A stretch of 64,000 nt of DNA, from NCBI RefSeq assembly GCF_964340395.1, contig NC_135564.1:18019431-18083430 (forward strand), in the 5' to 3' direction. The stretch comes from Glandiceps talaboti. Lineage: Eukaryota > Hemichordata > Enteropneusta > Spengelidae. The notes beneath the pieces are model-generated. The model saw only the letters and a program-made list of their open reading frames with translations. It ran no database searches and was not told the DNA's origin. Shown here piece by piece: positions 46,028 to 64,000 of the stretch (position 1 is the stretch's first letter; every line of letters begins with the position of its first letter). The position numbers were made by a program, and so were the translations under genes.

Positions 46028-46918
46028 TGACAAAACATACCTAATACAGGGTTGTAGACATAATTGTATTAGCCCTGTGGTGGTATAGCCACACATATAT
46101 CCTGTACAGGGTTGTGGACATGACTGTATTAGCCATGTGGTGGTATAGCCACACACATATCTAGTACATATTTGTAGACATAACTGTATTAGCCATGTGG
46201 TGGTATAGCCACACACATACCTAGTATAGATTTGTAGACATAACTGTATTAGCGATGTGGTGGTATAGCCACACACATACCTAGTACAGAGTTGTAGACA
46301 TAACTGTATTAGCCCTGTGGTGGTATAGCCACACATATATCCTGTACAGGGTTGTGGACATGACTGTATTAGCCCTTTGGTGGTATAGCCACACACATAC
46401 CTAGTACAGATTTGTAGACATAACTGTATTAGCGATGTGGTGGTATAGCCACACACATACCTAGTACAGAGTTGTAGACATAACTGTATTAGCCCTTTGG
46501 TGGTATAGCCACACACATACCTAATACAGGGTTGTAGACATAACTGTATTAGCCCTGTGGTGGTATAGCCACACATATATCCTGTACAGGGTTGTGGACA
46601 TGACTGTATTAGCCATGTGGTGGTATAGCCACACACATACCTAGTACAGATTTGTAGACATAACTGTATTAGCCATGTGGTGGTATAGCCACACACATAC
46701 CTAGTACAGATTTGTAGACATAACTGTATTAGCGATGTGGTGGTATAGCCACACACATACCTAGTACAGATTTGTAGACATAACTGTATTAGCCCTGTGG
46801 TGGTATAGCCACACACATACCTAGTACAGAGTTGTAGACATAACTGTATTAGCCCTTTGGTGGTATAGCCACACACATACCTAATACAGGGTTGTAGACA
46901 TAACTGTATTAGCCCATA
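46028..46918. repeat. 60-bp minisatellite, about 15 copies
   Basis: Exact 60-bp period with blocks GGTGGTATAGCCACACACAT, ACCTAGTACAGA and GTAGACATAACTGTATTAGC. Each unit includes GGTGGTATAGCCACA. On minus it is open for 345 codons as a 20-residue repeat; that frame has no start context or family features and is treated as an artefact of a unit length divisible by three. Lies between integrase segments. Confidence 0.9.
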
Positions 46919-47862
46919 GTTGTTGTAGCAGCTTTGGATAACATATCCCAATAACTGCTTTGGTGTGCACAAGACTTGAGACATACTTTAATTCAACCTG
47001 TTTAGCAACTTGTATTTCAACAAAACATACATGCATCTATGGTTCAGAGATGTGTATAACAGTCTATGCATAGAGATGAAATGCATATCTGTGTAGTAGG
47101 TATACTTTTGACAACCATGTGGAAGAGCAGTAGCAAAACATACCCTGCAACATGGACATGATATACAATGTTCCTATGTAATATTGCATATGTTAGTTGG
47201 CATAACATTTAATCCTGCATGTATTTCAATCTCACATATTATTCCTTCAAAATGTTCCTAGATACTCACACCTACTTTTCTGTCACAGTCTCAGTTTGCT
47301 AATTAAGTATTGAAATATAGATTGTATGTGTGATGGAATTCAATTGTTTTGCCTCAATACTTCATGATGTGCAGAAATCTTTATTAATTCTTTATTTGCA
47401 ACACTTCTGTGTCATATATCCAGTGAGTTGTTTTACTATAATTGTTTTATTATTTTTGATAAGTATGTAGTATTGACATTCATATACAGTACTGTCCTAC
47501 ATACATATGGACAGAACAACACCTATTGGCAGGGTTGTATTATTGAAACTATTAACTTAATTTTCTTCTATTTAGACCAAATTCTTTTGCAACAGTAAGT
47601 TTGGCAAAGTCAGGTTTCCATTATCTCATTTTCAATTTTCATTTGACAGGATTTGGAATATGGTGTTGATTGGGAAGGCCCAACTCTAACAAATGTACCA
47701 GAACTTGTAAGTGTAACAATTCCTGATGTGACAATACCACTTGAAGAGGAGAAATATAGAGAATTGTGCATGTTGATCGACCCACTTGCAGAATCATCAA
47801 GTAATGGGATTGATATACATGTATATGTAGTTAACATAGTTAACTCTTTCCTGTCATGATAA

Positions 47863-49200
47863 AGTACCAATGGTTGAATATTGGTTACAAATTAATGGAG
47901 TATTCAAAAAGGTCAAGGTCATGTTATGTTTGATGTCAAGACACTGACTGAAGGACAACAAAAAGACAGGGAAATATGAATATATTATTGTATTCAGCTG
48001 TCTGATACAGTAATGGAACGAAGTGGTAACTCTTGAACAATCACGAAAAGTGTTGTGTGCAATTCTTATTGACCTATATTCTGTCCAACCTTATCAATGA
48101 TTATGCACAACTCTCAGGCAAAAATATTGCTTTCAGTATTTCAGCCAAAAAAGTGGATTCAGATCCTTATGTGTCGTTACTCTCATAGGGCACCTAGGGG
48201 GCTTACCTTACGACATTCAATGCAGCAGAAGATCTGTGCAGGTTTATCGCGCAGTCATTGTGATATGATCCTATATCGATCTAGATATTCATAGAATTTG
48301 ATGCTTTTGGGGGGTTTGGACTGACGTCAGGTCTATAGATGGCTTTGACAGTGATATAGTACCACGGATAGTAATTGTACTTTGTGATAGTGCTGTCATG
48401 TCATTTATTGTGAACATGTAACATTATTTTAACAAAAATGTATCATGGTATACATGTATATTTTAATAAAATGAATAAACATTTCATGATGACCAAGTAT
48501 AACTTGCAGATGTATGTATGTTTTGGTTTCATAGTGCAAGCTTTGGAGTACATGTAATGTTTTCATTCCCTGTAAGTCAGTATCCTAAAATTATTATGAC
48601 AGTAAAGGACACAAGAATTTTCTGAGAACATTTTTATTATAAGTAAGCTCAAAATTTCTCAAAACTTCTCAAAAAACTAAATACTTTTTGAAAGGACTTA
48701 CTGAAATTAACCTATTAAATGCATCAAAGTTAAGGCTAATTTTGTCCCAACTATCTAACTGATTAAAGTCTTTGACAAGTAACTCATCATCAGAAGTTGT
48801 CACCTCAATCATAAGTTTTCACACCTGTTCTAAAACAAAGTGCAATGATATAATTTTTAGCAGCATATGAATCGACTCTCTGGACTTCTTAATGTAGAAC
48901 CGAAGCAGTAACCCTTTGTTGTTTCCAAGATATTGTCACTTAGCCCCTAAATCTAATCTGTAATCAGTGTAGTGAGAAGCATTAGAGAGGATTGATGACA
49001 TCAAAAATGGAAAGATACTTCAGGTTTATGCAATACATTGAATTGGAGAAAACACAACTAAATTTCTAAGGTTACATTGATCATAGGTAGACACTGGATT
49101 GAGTTTTGTGTGTTGTAGAGAAAAAAAGATAATGTTAGAAATTATGAAAACAACTAATGCAATCCTCTTGCAATCTATGTTTCTAAAAATGATGCAAAAT
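47863..49200. other. Transposon interior between convergent genes
   Basis: AT-rich, no gene recognised. Probably 3'UTRs and filler. Confidence 0.5.
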
Positions 49201-49202
49201 TA

Positions 49203-49578
49203 CATTTCTGGCAACTTACTACCTACTGTGATTAAACTTACACCAGTCCAGTGAATACACTATTTCTGGTAACTTAGTACAACTGTGGTTAAACTTACAC
49301 CAGTCCAGTGAATACACTATTTCTGGTAACTTAGTACAACTGTGGTTAAACTTACATCAGTCCAGTGAATACACTATTTCTGGTAACTTAGTACAACTGT
49401 GATTAAACTTACACCAGTCCAGTGAATACACTATTTCTGGTAACTTAGTACAACTGTGGTTAAACTTACACCAGTCCAGTGAATACACTATTTCTGGTAA
49501 CTTAGTACAACTGTGGTTAAACTTACACCAGTCCAGTGAATACACTATTTCTGGTAACTTACTACAACTGTGATTAAA
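49203..49578. repeat. 57-bp minisatellite, about 6.5 copies
   Basis: The unit contains ACTATTTCTGGTAACTTAGT, ACAACTGTGGTTAAACTTAC and CAGTCCAGTGAATAC. Located between the ends of the convergent integrase and HECT genes. Confidence 0.95.
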
Positions 49579-49729
49579 GTTGCACCCGTGAATATTTAAA
49601 GAATTTTACCACAAAATGAGGCATATTTTTAATCAGCACCTTACTAGCATTCTTTGCATGTGTATGTTGTCTGAAAATCATCTTAACATATTAATTCCAC
49701 AGCTGAAAAGTAGATCAAGAAAATATGTG

Positions 49730-52700
49730 TTAATACCACCCAAAACCTACACATTGGAATGTGACAGTTGTATCAAAGGAGTTTTTCAAAGTTTGGTAAG
49801 ACTCATGGCTGACATGAAGCTGCACTTCCTTGGTACAAACACCAGGGTCTGGCAATGTAGATATTGGTATGCTACTGAACCATATGAAAATTTTCCAGGG
49901 CATATTCCTGTCGCCTGTTATACACTGCAAAACATCATGGATAGAGGGTTTGGTATCTGGGAAAAAAGAGAATAAAATATATTATATGCAACAGTTTTTT
50001 ATGATATGTTAACTAATTTCTGAATAAACTAGCTCTCTTAGTCCTTACGGTTGCCCACAATTAACCAATACTCCATGATTATGTTAAGTCTGGCTATATT
50101 GGTACTTAACCTATGCTATTTCAGAACCCATTACCTTCCAGGAAGGAGCATATGAGCCCATATAGCCATTGGTCCTTACTAGTTGAAGGGTGATGATGTG
50201 TAATGACAATGACATAAGTGTATGTTCATCATAGAAGCATGGCGATTCAAACACAAGTTTTCTTCTTCCACTTTAGAATCTGAAACAGGCATGTTTTGAA
50301 CTAATGACTTGACATATCCTTCTTCAGTTAAACCGGATCTGACAGAATGATCAAAATTTGAATAAACTGGAGATGTAAAGGTTATTTGTTCAAAGCATGT
50401 CTGTATTTCAATCAAAGTTGTCAAAGAGAACTTGTGTTTGTGAATAATATACATTTGTACCTGATATATGAGCCAATGACCCAATTACTGTATCAAAAGC
50501 AAAAAATGACATTAAGTTTGGACTCACAAGTCTTCATCAAAAATGCACTCCCTCACATGCTTTACTTCTATCATGATTTTAAATGACATTAGTAATAAAT
50601 AGGAAAAAATTTTAATAAATTTTATATGTATTATAAAAGTGTCTGCGACATGCGGGATAGGACTGGATTTAGATAATTGACCCATTTGGCCAAGGTCAAA
50701 GGTCAGGGTCTCCAATGAAAGTTTACACCTAATAATTTAGGGATAGACACTATAATGTAGTCTCTATGTATTCAAGTTTTCGAGTTATGCCATAAATAGT
50801 CATTGTTAACAACAAACATGGCTGGCATGCCACTTGGACACTTGTGTATGTTGTGAACTGAAGTGACTTGCACATGTCCCATATGACAAGTCATCTTTGC
50901 GCCTGGCTTAAAAGTAACTGGATATTGCATGTCTGAGAAATGCATTATGGACGGACTAACAGACCCACTGTAATAATCAATTAAACTGAGCTCTTTTTTT
51001 CGCAACTGCATGCTTTGAGGCAAGAAGTAGTGAATTTATTATTCATCTATCATAAATGTACTTCTACTTAGGCCCTTGAGGCAACTCAAGACAAATGCTT
51101 GGTGAGTGAATGTGAAACAAGTTTCAAACTGGTATTATAACTCATGCTATACAGCAGTACTATTATGTATGGTACTCTGTATGGTACAGCTGTACTACTA
51201 TTATGTATGGTACTCTGTATGGTACAGCTGTACTACTATGTATAGTACTATGTATGGTACAGCTGTACTATTATGTATAGTACTCTGTATGGTACAGCTG
51301 TACTACTATGTATGGTACTCTGTATGGTACAGCTGTACTACTATGTATGGTACTCTGTATGGTACAGCTGTACTACTATGTATGGTACTCTGTATGGTAC
51401 AGCTGTACTACTATGTATGGTACTCTGTATGGTACAGCTGTACTACTATGTATGGTACTCTGTATGGTACAGCTGTACTATTATGTATGGTACTCTGTAT
51501 GGTACAGCTGTACTATTATGTATGGTACTATGTATGGTACAGCTGTACTACTATGTATGGTACTCTGTATGGTACAGCTGTACTACTATGTATGGTACTC
51601 TGTATGGTACAGCTGTACTACTATGTATGGTACTCTGTATGGTACAGCTGTACTACTATGTATGGTACTCTGTATGGTACAGCTGTACTATTATGTATGG
51701 TACTCTGTATGGTACAGCTGTACTACTATGTATGGTACTCTGTATGGTACAGCTGTACTACTATGTATGGTACTCTGTATGGTACAGCTGTACTACTATG
51801 TATGGTACTCTGTATGGTACAGCTGTACTACTATGTATGGTACTCTGTATGGTACAGCTGTACTATTATGTATGGTACTCTGTATGGTACAGTTGTATCA
51901 TTATAGTACTATATGTATGGTACAGCTGTACTACTATTATAGTACTATGTATGGTACAGCTGTACTACTATGTATGGTACTCTGTATGGTACAGCTGTAC
52001 TACTATGTATGGTACTCTGTATGGTACAGCTGTACTATTATGTATGGTACTCTGTATGGTACAGCTGTACTACTATGTATGGTACTCTGTATGGTACAGC
52101 TGTACTACTATGTATGGTACTCTGTATGGTACAGCTGTACTACTATGTATAGTACTCTGTATGGTACAGCTGTACTACTATGTATGGTACTCTGTATGGT
52201 ACAGCTGTACTACTATGTATGGTACTCTGTATGGTACAGCTGTACTACTATGTATGGTACTCTGTATGGTACAGCTGTACTACTATGTATGGTACTCTGT
52301 ATGGTACAGCTGTACTACTATGTATGGTACTCTGTATGGTACAGCTGTACTATTATGTATGGTACTCTGTATGGTACAGTTGTATCATTATAGTACTATA
52401 TGTATGGTACAGCTGTACTACTATTATAGTACTATGTATGGTACAGCTGTACTACTATGTATGGTACTCTGTATGGTACAGCTGTACTACTATGTATGGT
52501 ACTCTGTATGGTACAGCTGTACTATTATGTATGGTACTCTGTATGGTACAGCTGTACTATTATGTATGGTACTATGTATGGTACAGCTGTACTACTATGT
52601 ATGGTACTCTGTATGGTACAGCTGTACTACTATGTATAGTACTCTGTATGGTACAGCTGTACTACTATGTATGGTACTCTGTATGGTACAGCTGTACTAC

Positions 52701-55700
52701 TATGTATGGTACTCTGTATGGTACAGCTGTACTACTATGTATGGTACTCTGTATGGTACAGCTGTACTACTATGTATGGTACTCTGTATGGTACAGCTGT
52801 ACTATTATGTATGGTACTCTGTATGGTACAGTTGTATCATTATAGTACTATATGTATGGTACAGCTGTACTACTATTATAGTACTATGTATGGTACAGCT
52901 GTACTACTATGTATGGTACTCTGTATGGTACAGCTGTACTACTATGTATGGTACTCTGTATGGTACAGCTGTACTATTATGTATGGTACTCTGTATGGTA
53001 CAGCTGTACTATTATGTATGGTACTATGTATGGTACAGCTGTACTACTATGTATGGTACTCTGTATGGTACAGCTGTACTACTATGTATAGTACTCTGTA
53101 TGGTACAGCTGTACTACTATGTATGGTACTCTGTATGGTACAGCTGTACTACTATGTATGGTACTCTGTATGGTACAGCTGTACTACTATGTATGGTACT
53201 CTGTATGGTACAGCTGTACTACTATGTATGGTACTCTGTATGGTACAGCTGTACTATTATGTATGGTACTCTGTATGGTACAGTTGTATCATTATAGTAC
53301 TATATGTATGGTACAGCTGTACTACTATTATAGTACTATGTATGGTACAGCTATACTACTATGTATGGTACTCTGTATGGTACAGCTGTACTACTATGTA
53401 TGGTACTCTGTATGGTACAGCTGTACTATTATGTATGGTACTCTGTATGGTACAGCTGTACTACTATGTATGGTACTCTGTATGGTACAGCTGTACTACT
53501 ATGTATGGTACTCTGTATGGTACAGCTGTACTACTATGTATGGTACTCTGTATGGTACAGCTGTACTACTATGTATGGTACTCTGTATGGTACAGCTGTA
53601 CTACTATGTATGGTACTCTGTATGGTACAGCTGTACTACTATGTATGGTACTCTGTATGGTACAGCTGTACTACTATGTATGGTACTCTGTATGGTACAG
53701 CTGTACTACTATGTATGGTACTATGTATGGTACAGCTGTAGTATTATGTATGGTACTCTGTATGGTACAGCTGTACTACTATGTATGGTACTCTGTATGG
53801 TACAGCTGTACTATTATGTATGGTACTCTGTATGGTACAGCTGTACTACTATGTATGGTACTCTGTATGGTACAGCTGTACTACTATGATAATGTATGGT
53901 ACTCTGTATGGTACAGTTGTATCATTATAGTACTATGTATGGTACAGCTGTACTACTATTACAGTACTATGTATGGTACAGCTGTACTACTATTATAGTA
54001 CTATGTATGGTACAGCTGTACTACTATTATAGTACTATGTATGGTACAGCTGTACTACTATGTATACTAGTAGTACTATGTATGGTACAGCTGTACTACT
54101 ATGTATACTAGTAGTACTATGTATGGTACAGCTGTACTATTATAGTACTATGCATGGTACAGCTGTACTACTATTATAGTACTATGTATGGTACAGCTGT
54201 ACTACTATGTATACTAGTAGTACTATGTATGGTACAGCTGTACTACTATGTATACTAGTAGTACTATGTATGGTACAGCTGTACTACTATTATAGTACTA
54301 TGTATGGTACAGCTGTACTACTATTATGTCTAGTACTATGTATGGTAAAGCTGTACTACTATGTATACTAGTAGTACTATGTATGGTACAGCTGTACTAC
54401 TATGTATACTAGTAGTACTATGTATGGTACAGCTGTACTACTATTATAGTACTATGTATGGTACAGCTGTACTACTATTATGTCTAGTACTATGTATGGT
54501 ACAGCTGTACTACTATTATAGTACTATGTATGGTACAGCTGTACTACTATGTATACTAGTAGTACTATGTATGGTACAGCTGTACTACTATGTATACTAG
54601 TAGTACTATGTATGGTACAGCTGTACTACTATTATAGTACTATGTATGGTACAGCTGTACTACTATTATGTCTAGTACTATGTATGGTACAGCTGTACTA
54701 CTATTATAGTACTATGTATGGTACAGCTGTACTACTATGTATACTAGTAGTACTATGTATGGTACAGCTGTACTACTATGTCTAGTACTATGTATGGTAA
54801 AGCTGTACTATTATAGTACTATGTATGGTACAGCTGTACTACTATGTATACTAGTAGTACTATGTATGGTACAGCTGTACTACTATGTCTAGTACTATGT
54901 ATGGTAAAGCTGTATTACTATTAATGTATAGTACCCAAATAACATTAAAGGTGACAAAAACATGAAACCAACAGCTTAAATTCATACAGTACCCCTGTGT
55001 CACTAACTCCAGTGTTTGGTTCAACGTCAGATTGGTCCTCACTTCACTGATGGACAGATTATCAACATCTACATTACAAACTTTTTGATGATTTTCCAAA
55101 CAGCCTATAGTAACTTCCTTTCCACAATTCACACAGGATACTTTGGCTGCCTTACTTTCTCGCTCTTCCTAAAGCAGAAAAAAAATACAAATAATTAAAT
55201 CTTACTTGATTATTTAATGTTTAATTAAAAAACAGTAGTTACAAACATTTATCAAGCTATACAGGTCTTCCTTAGGGCCACAAGCTTGACTAGTTCCTAG
55301 GAACTATTTTTACAATATCCATTTTGTGTAAATTTTGATATTTTGTATATTTGTGGATAAATTTAGAGTATTTTGTAAGTCTATAAATTTCTGGCAATAA
55401 AAGTTTTTATATTAGTATATATTAGTATTTGTTAAATGCTGATATCAATTTTTTTTAAGGTGGTATGTATGTAAAAGGTACACAAGTTCTCTTGTCATTT
55501 TGTGCCAGTTTTACCAGCTTTCCACCTTTCTATTGCTGGGGTTCCCATACCTTAAACACCGGGATATGGCCAAGGTCAGTTAAAATATAATCGATACACA
55601 CAAACCAAATAAAATATCTCTTTTGCCAAATCTGATGTGTGCTGAAATGAGTGTCTAAGAAAAATAAATCATCATTCCAGTATTTTCAAAGCTTCAACCT

Positions 55701-56179
55701 ATCATAAGATCAATCTGTATATGTTAGCTATGTGCCCCTTATGTATTAGTCTTTCTTTGTATAAATTTGTTTTAAAATCTATTTCCTTGTTAATACCTAT
55801 TATTCATTTCACAAATTCCACTTACCTCACAGTGAGCGCTGCTAGCGCTGTGATCTATCTGCATATTCTTTTGCAGGGGTCTCACATAAGCTACAGCGTG
55901 CTTTAACACGGACTCGTCCCTAAAATAAGGTACCGAATAGCCACTGCTAGGCATGGGTAGAGGGGTTAGTAGTTTGCCACCAGCATGCATGTTCCTGTAT
56001 ATTATAAATCCACCACCATCTGCCAGTTTAGGATAATGACGGTATAGAGTTTCCTGCAAATGTTCGAAACCACCATCCCCATCAAACGTTATTTTTCGCG
56101 TGCCCAGTCCCACCTTCCTAAGTTCCTCTCGTTCCAGTAGGGATGGTACACAAGACGTATCGTCACTGTCGTGGTGCAT
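49730..56179 (-). CDS. HECT E3 ubiquitin ligase-like gene carried by the transposon (partial model)
   Basis: Exon 1 (56179-55826) starts MHHDSDDTSCVPSLLEREEL and contains VGLGTRKITFDGDGGFEHLQ, YPKLADGGGFIIYRN and PMPSSGYSVPYFRD. This is the N-terminal module of invertebrate and fish uncharacterised 'G2/M-phase E3 ligase-like' proteins. Exon 2 (55168-55043) joins in phase 0 and carries a zinc-binding motif CVNCGKEVTIGCLENHQKVC. The last exon (49924-49730) ends with what I read as a HECT C-lobe: ITGDRNMPW, then GVCTKEVQLHVSHESYQTLK with a candidate active-site Cys, and final QCVGFGWY then stop. Middle exons were not resolved; a 3.8-kb minisatellite lies in one intron. HECT enzymes form a Cys-ubiquitin thioester and transfer ubiquitin to targets. 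Whether this copy is whole cannot be told. The HECT assignment is family-pattern based. Confidence 0.6.
51150..54925. repeat. 35-bp minisatellite with 452-bp higher-order units, about 105 copies
   Basis: The basic unit of 35 bp includes TATGTATGGTACTCTG, then TATGGTACAGCTGTACTA; GTACAGCTGTAC is a perfect 12-bp palindrome. A variant marker (AGTTGTATCATTATAGTACT) recurs at 51,891, 52,378, 52,830, 53,282 and 53,914, showing a 452-bp higher-order unit (one interval is 452+35). After about 53.93 kb the array changes to units with TACTAGTAGTACTATGTA and a 188-bp higher-order period. Because 35 is not a multiple of 3 and the unit lacks plus-strand stops, all three frames stay open; those frames are not genes. 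Confidence 0.95.
55180..55820. other. Intron of HECT-like gene
   Basis: AT-rich, nothing recognised. Confidence 0.5.
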
Positions 56180-56394
56180 GTCTTACTGCTTCCGGGTCGA
56201 TTACCGTTGTGATCCTCAGCTTACTTGTTAGAATCTGAAGAAAACTTCTATGACGAAATATGACGTAGGGTATGACGCGTCGTGACGTAGTTGAGTTGAC
56301 AATCAGCCATCCTAAGGGGTACCAGTTTGGTAATAGTATAGATTGATTCATCCGCCAGATGCATTGACTTGTCGTTTTTTCAAGAGTTTGACTA

Positions 56395-56726
56395 TCATCC
56401 AGACCTGACTTATTACTTGATGTTCCTGACTTGTCATTTGACGGACCTGACTTATCACTTGACGTTCCTGACTTGTCAATTGACGGACCTGACTTATCAC
56501 TTGACGTTCCTGACTTGTCAATTGACAGACCTGACTTATCACTTGACGCTCCTGACTTGTCAATTGACGGACCTGACTTATCACTTGACGTTCCTGACTT
56601 GTCAATTGACGGACCTGACTTATCACTTGACGCTCCTGACTTGTCATTTGATGTACCTGACTTGTCACTTGATGTACCTGACTTATCACTTGACGAGTTC
56701 GACTTTTGACGTGGATTACGCTCCAT
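56395..56726 (-). repeat. Right subterminal 21/42-bp tandem array
   Basis: Inverted counterpart of 43,099-43,420: minus strand reads MERNPRQKSNSSSDKSG followed by SDKSGPSIDK/SGTSSDK alternation. The minus frame stays open past the array to 56,163 and overlaps the start of the HECT-like gene. Confidence 0.85.
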
Positions 56727-56732
56727 ACAACA

Positions 56733-56859
56733 GTATTATTTCAGCTTTGATTGAGTCCGTCGGGTGTCTTCGGATCTGAGGCTATCTGACGCTGAATATG
56801 ACGCTGAATATGACGCTACCTGAATCTGAATCTGAATCTGACGCCAACTTTATACTCGT
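56733..56859 (-). repeat. Right terminal inverted repeat
   Basis: Reverse complement matches 42,648-42,774 at about 120 of 127 positions by eye. Confidence 0.9.
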
Positions 56860-56868
56860 AGTGCATTG
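56860..56868. repeat. Right target-site duplication AGTGCATTG
   Basis: Identical to 42,639-42,647. Confidence 0.9.
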
Positions 56869-56937
56869 GATAGTTTCCATGGCAGGAGGGAGAATGGCTA
56901 ATTTTTGGAACAGCTAAAACAGGTCACGTGACACTAG

Positions 56938-56948
56938 TGGCGCGAAAA
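56938..56948 (+). promoter_or_regulatory. E2F-type site in MCM6 promoter
   Basis: TGGCGCGAAAA matches the E2F consensus (GCGCGAAA) about 85 bp upstream of the MCM6 start codon. MCM genes are classic E2F targets, which supports function. A CACGTG E-box lies about 13 bp before it. Confidence 0.65.
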
Positions 56949-57030
56949 CTGCACGTCCTGTGACAAAAGCAGTTGACAGGCTTCTTTCGGACATACAGCT
57001 GTGACTTCTGAAGAAAAATATATATAAACC

Positions 57031-64000
<6,970 letters not shown>

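Noticed and set aside
45947-46984. 345-codon minus frame of Cys/Tyr-rich repeats
   Set aside because: Produced by a 60-bp minisatellite whose length is divisible by three; kept only as a low-interest finding.
50179-51023. Minus-strand frames as middle exons of the HECT-like gene
   Set aside because: Position fits, but I see no HECT N-lobe motif I can defend; left unassigned.
51106-54785. Long plus-strand open frames (up to 674 codons) of repeated YGTLYGTAVLLCMV-type sequence
   Set aside because: They come from a 35-bp tandem repeat without stops, open in all three frames at once; no start context, domain or codon signature.

Overview
The window is nuclear DNA from an invertebrate animal, probably marine. 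Genes have many short exons with GT-AG introns, introns are AT-rich, and microsatellites, minisatellites and small inverted-repeat transposons are everywhere. A tyrosine-rich receptor built from Ig, EGF and LamG domains, together with LINE and HECT-type families common in amphioxus, hemichordates, echinoderms and cnidarians, points to a non-vertebrate metazoan. I cannot fix the phylum from sequence alone.

Layout. (1) 1-412: a LINE reverse-transcriptase fragment (minus) at the left edge. (2) 1,497-28,210 (+): a 28-exon gene for a type I membrane protein whose exons join in one continuous frame of 1,986 codons. It has a signal peptide, a Lys/Pro repeat tail, Ig-like domains, a LamG/pentraxin-like domain, EGF and calcium-binding EGF modules, a sushi/CCP module, a GCC2/GCC3 Cys-rich module, one membrane segment and a proline- and tyrosine-rich tail. 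I do not recognise a named orthologue. (3) 31,561-38,300 (-): a complete constitutive cytosolic HSP70 (HSC70) gene of nine coding exons (655 codons), with a 5'UTR exon near 40.1 kb and a perfect heat-shock element at 40,277-40,291. (4) 42,648-56,859: one DNA transposon of about 14.2 kb. (5) 57,031 to the right edge (+): the first ten exons (448 codons) of MCM6, a subunit of the replicative helicase; the gene continues beyond the window.

The main discovery is item 4. The two ends are 127-bp terminal inverted repeats (about seven mismatches by eye), flanked by a perfect 9-bp target-site duplication, AGTGCATTG (42,639-42,647 and 56,860-56,868). Just inside each end lies a 21/42-bp tandem array. 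The element carries two convergent genes: a degraded IS3/rve-type DDE integrase on plus (about 43.5-47.86 kb) and a HECT E3 ubiquitin ligase-like gene on minus (49,730-56,179). It has been enlarged by internal minisatellites (60-bp, 57-bp and 35-bp units) and nested foldback elements. It sits between two divergently transcribed host genes, HSC70 and MCM6; its right end lies about 70 bp from an E2F-type site and about 160 bp from the MCM6 start codon.

Second discovery: the 3' end of MCM6 exon 8, with its splice donor, has been amplified into about ten tandem copies in the following intron, giving a ladder of near-identical decoy donors. At least three families of short non-autonomous DNA transposons recur across the window, including copies shared by HSC70 and MCM6 introns.
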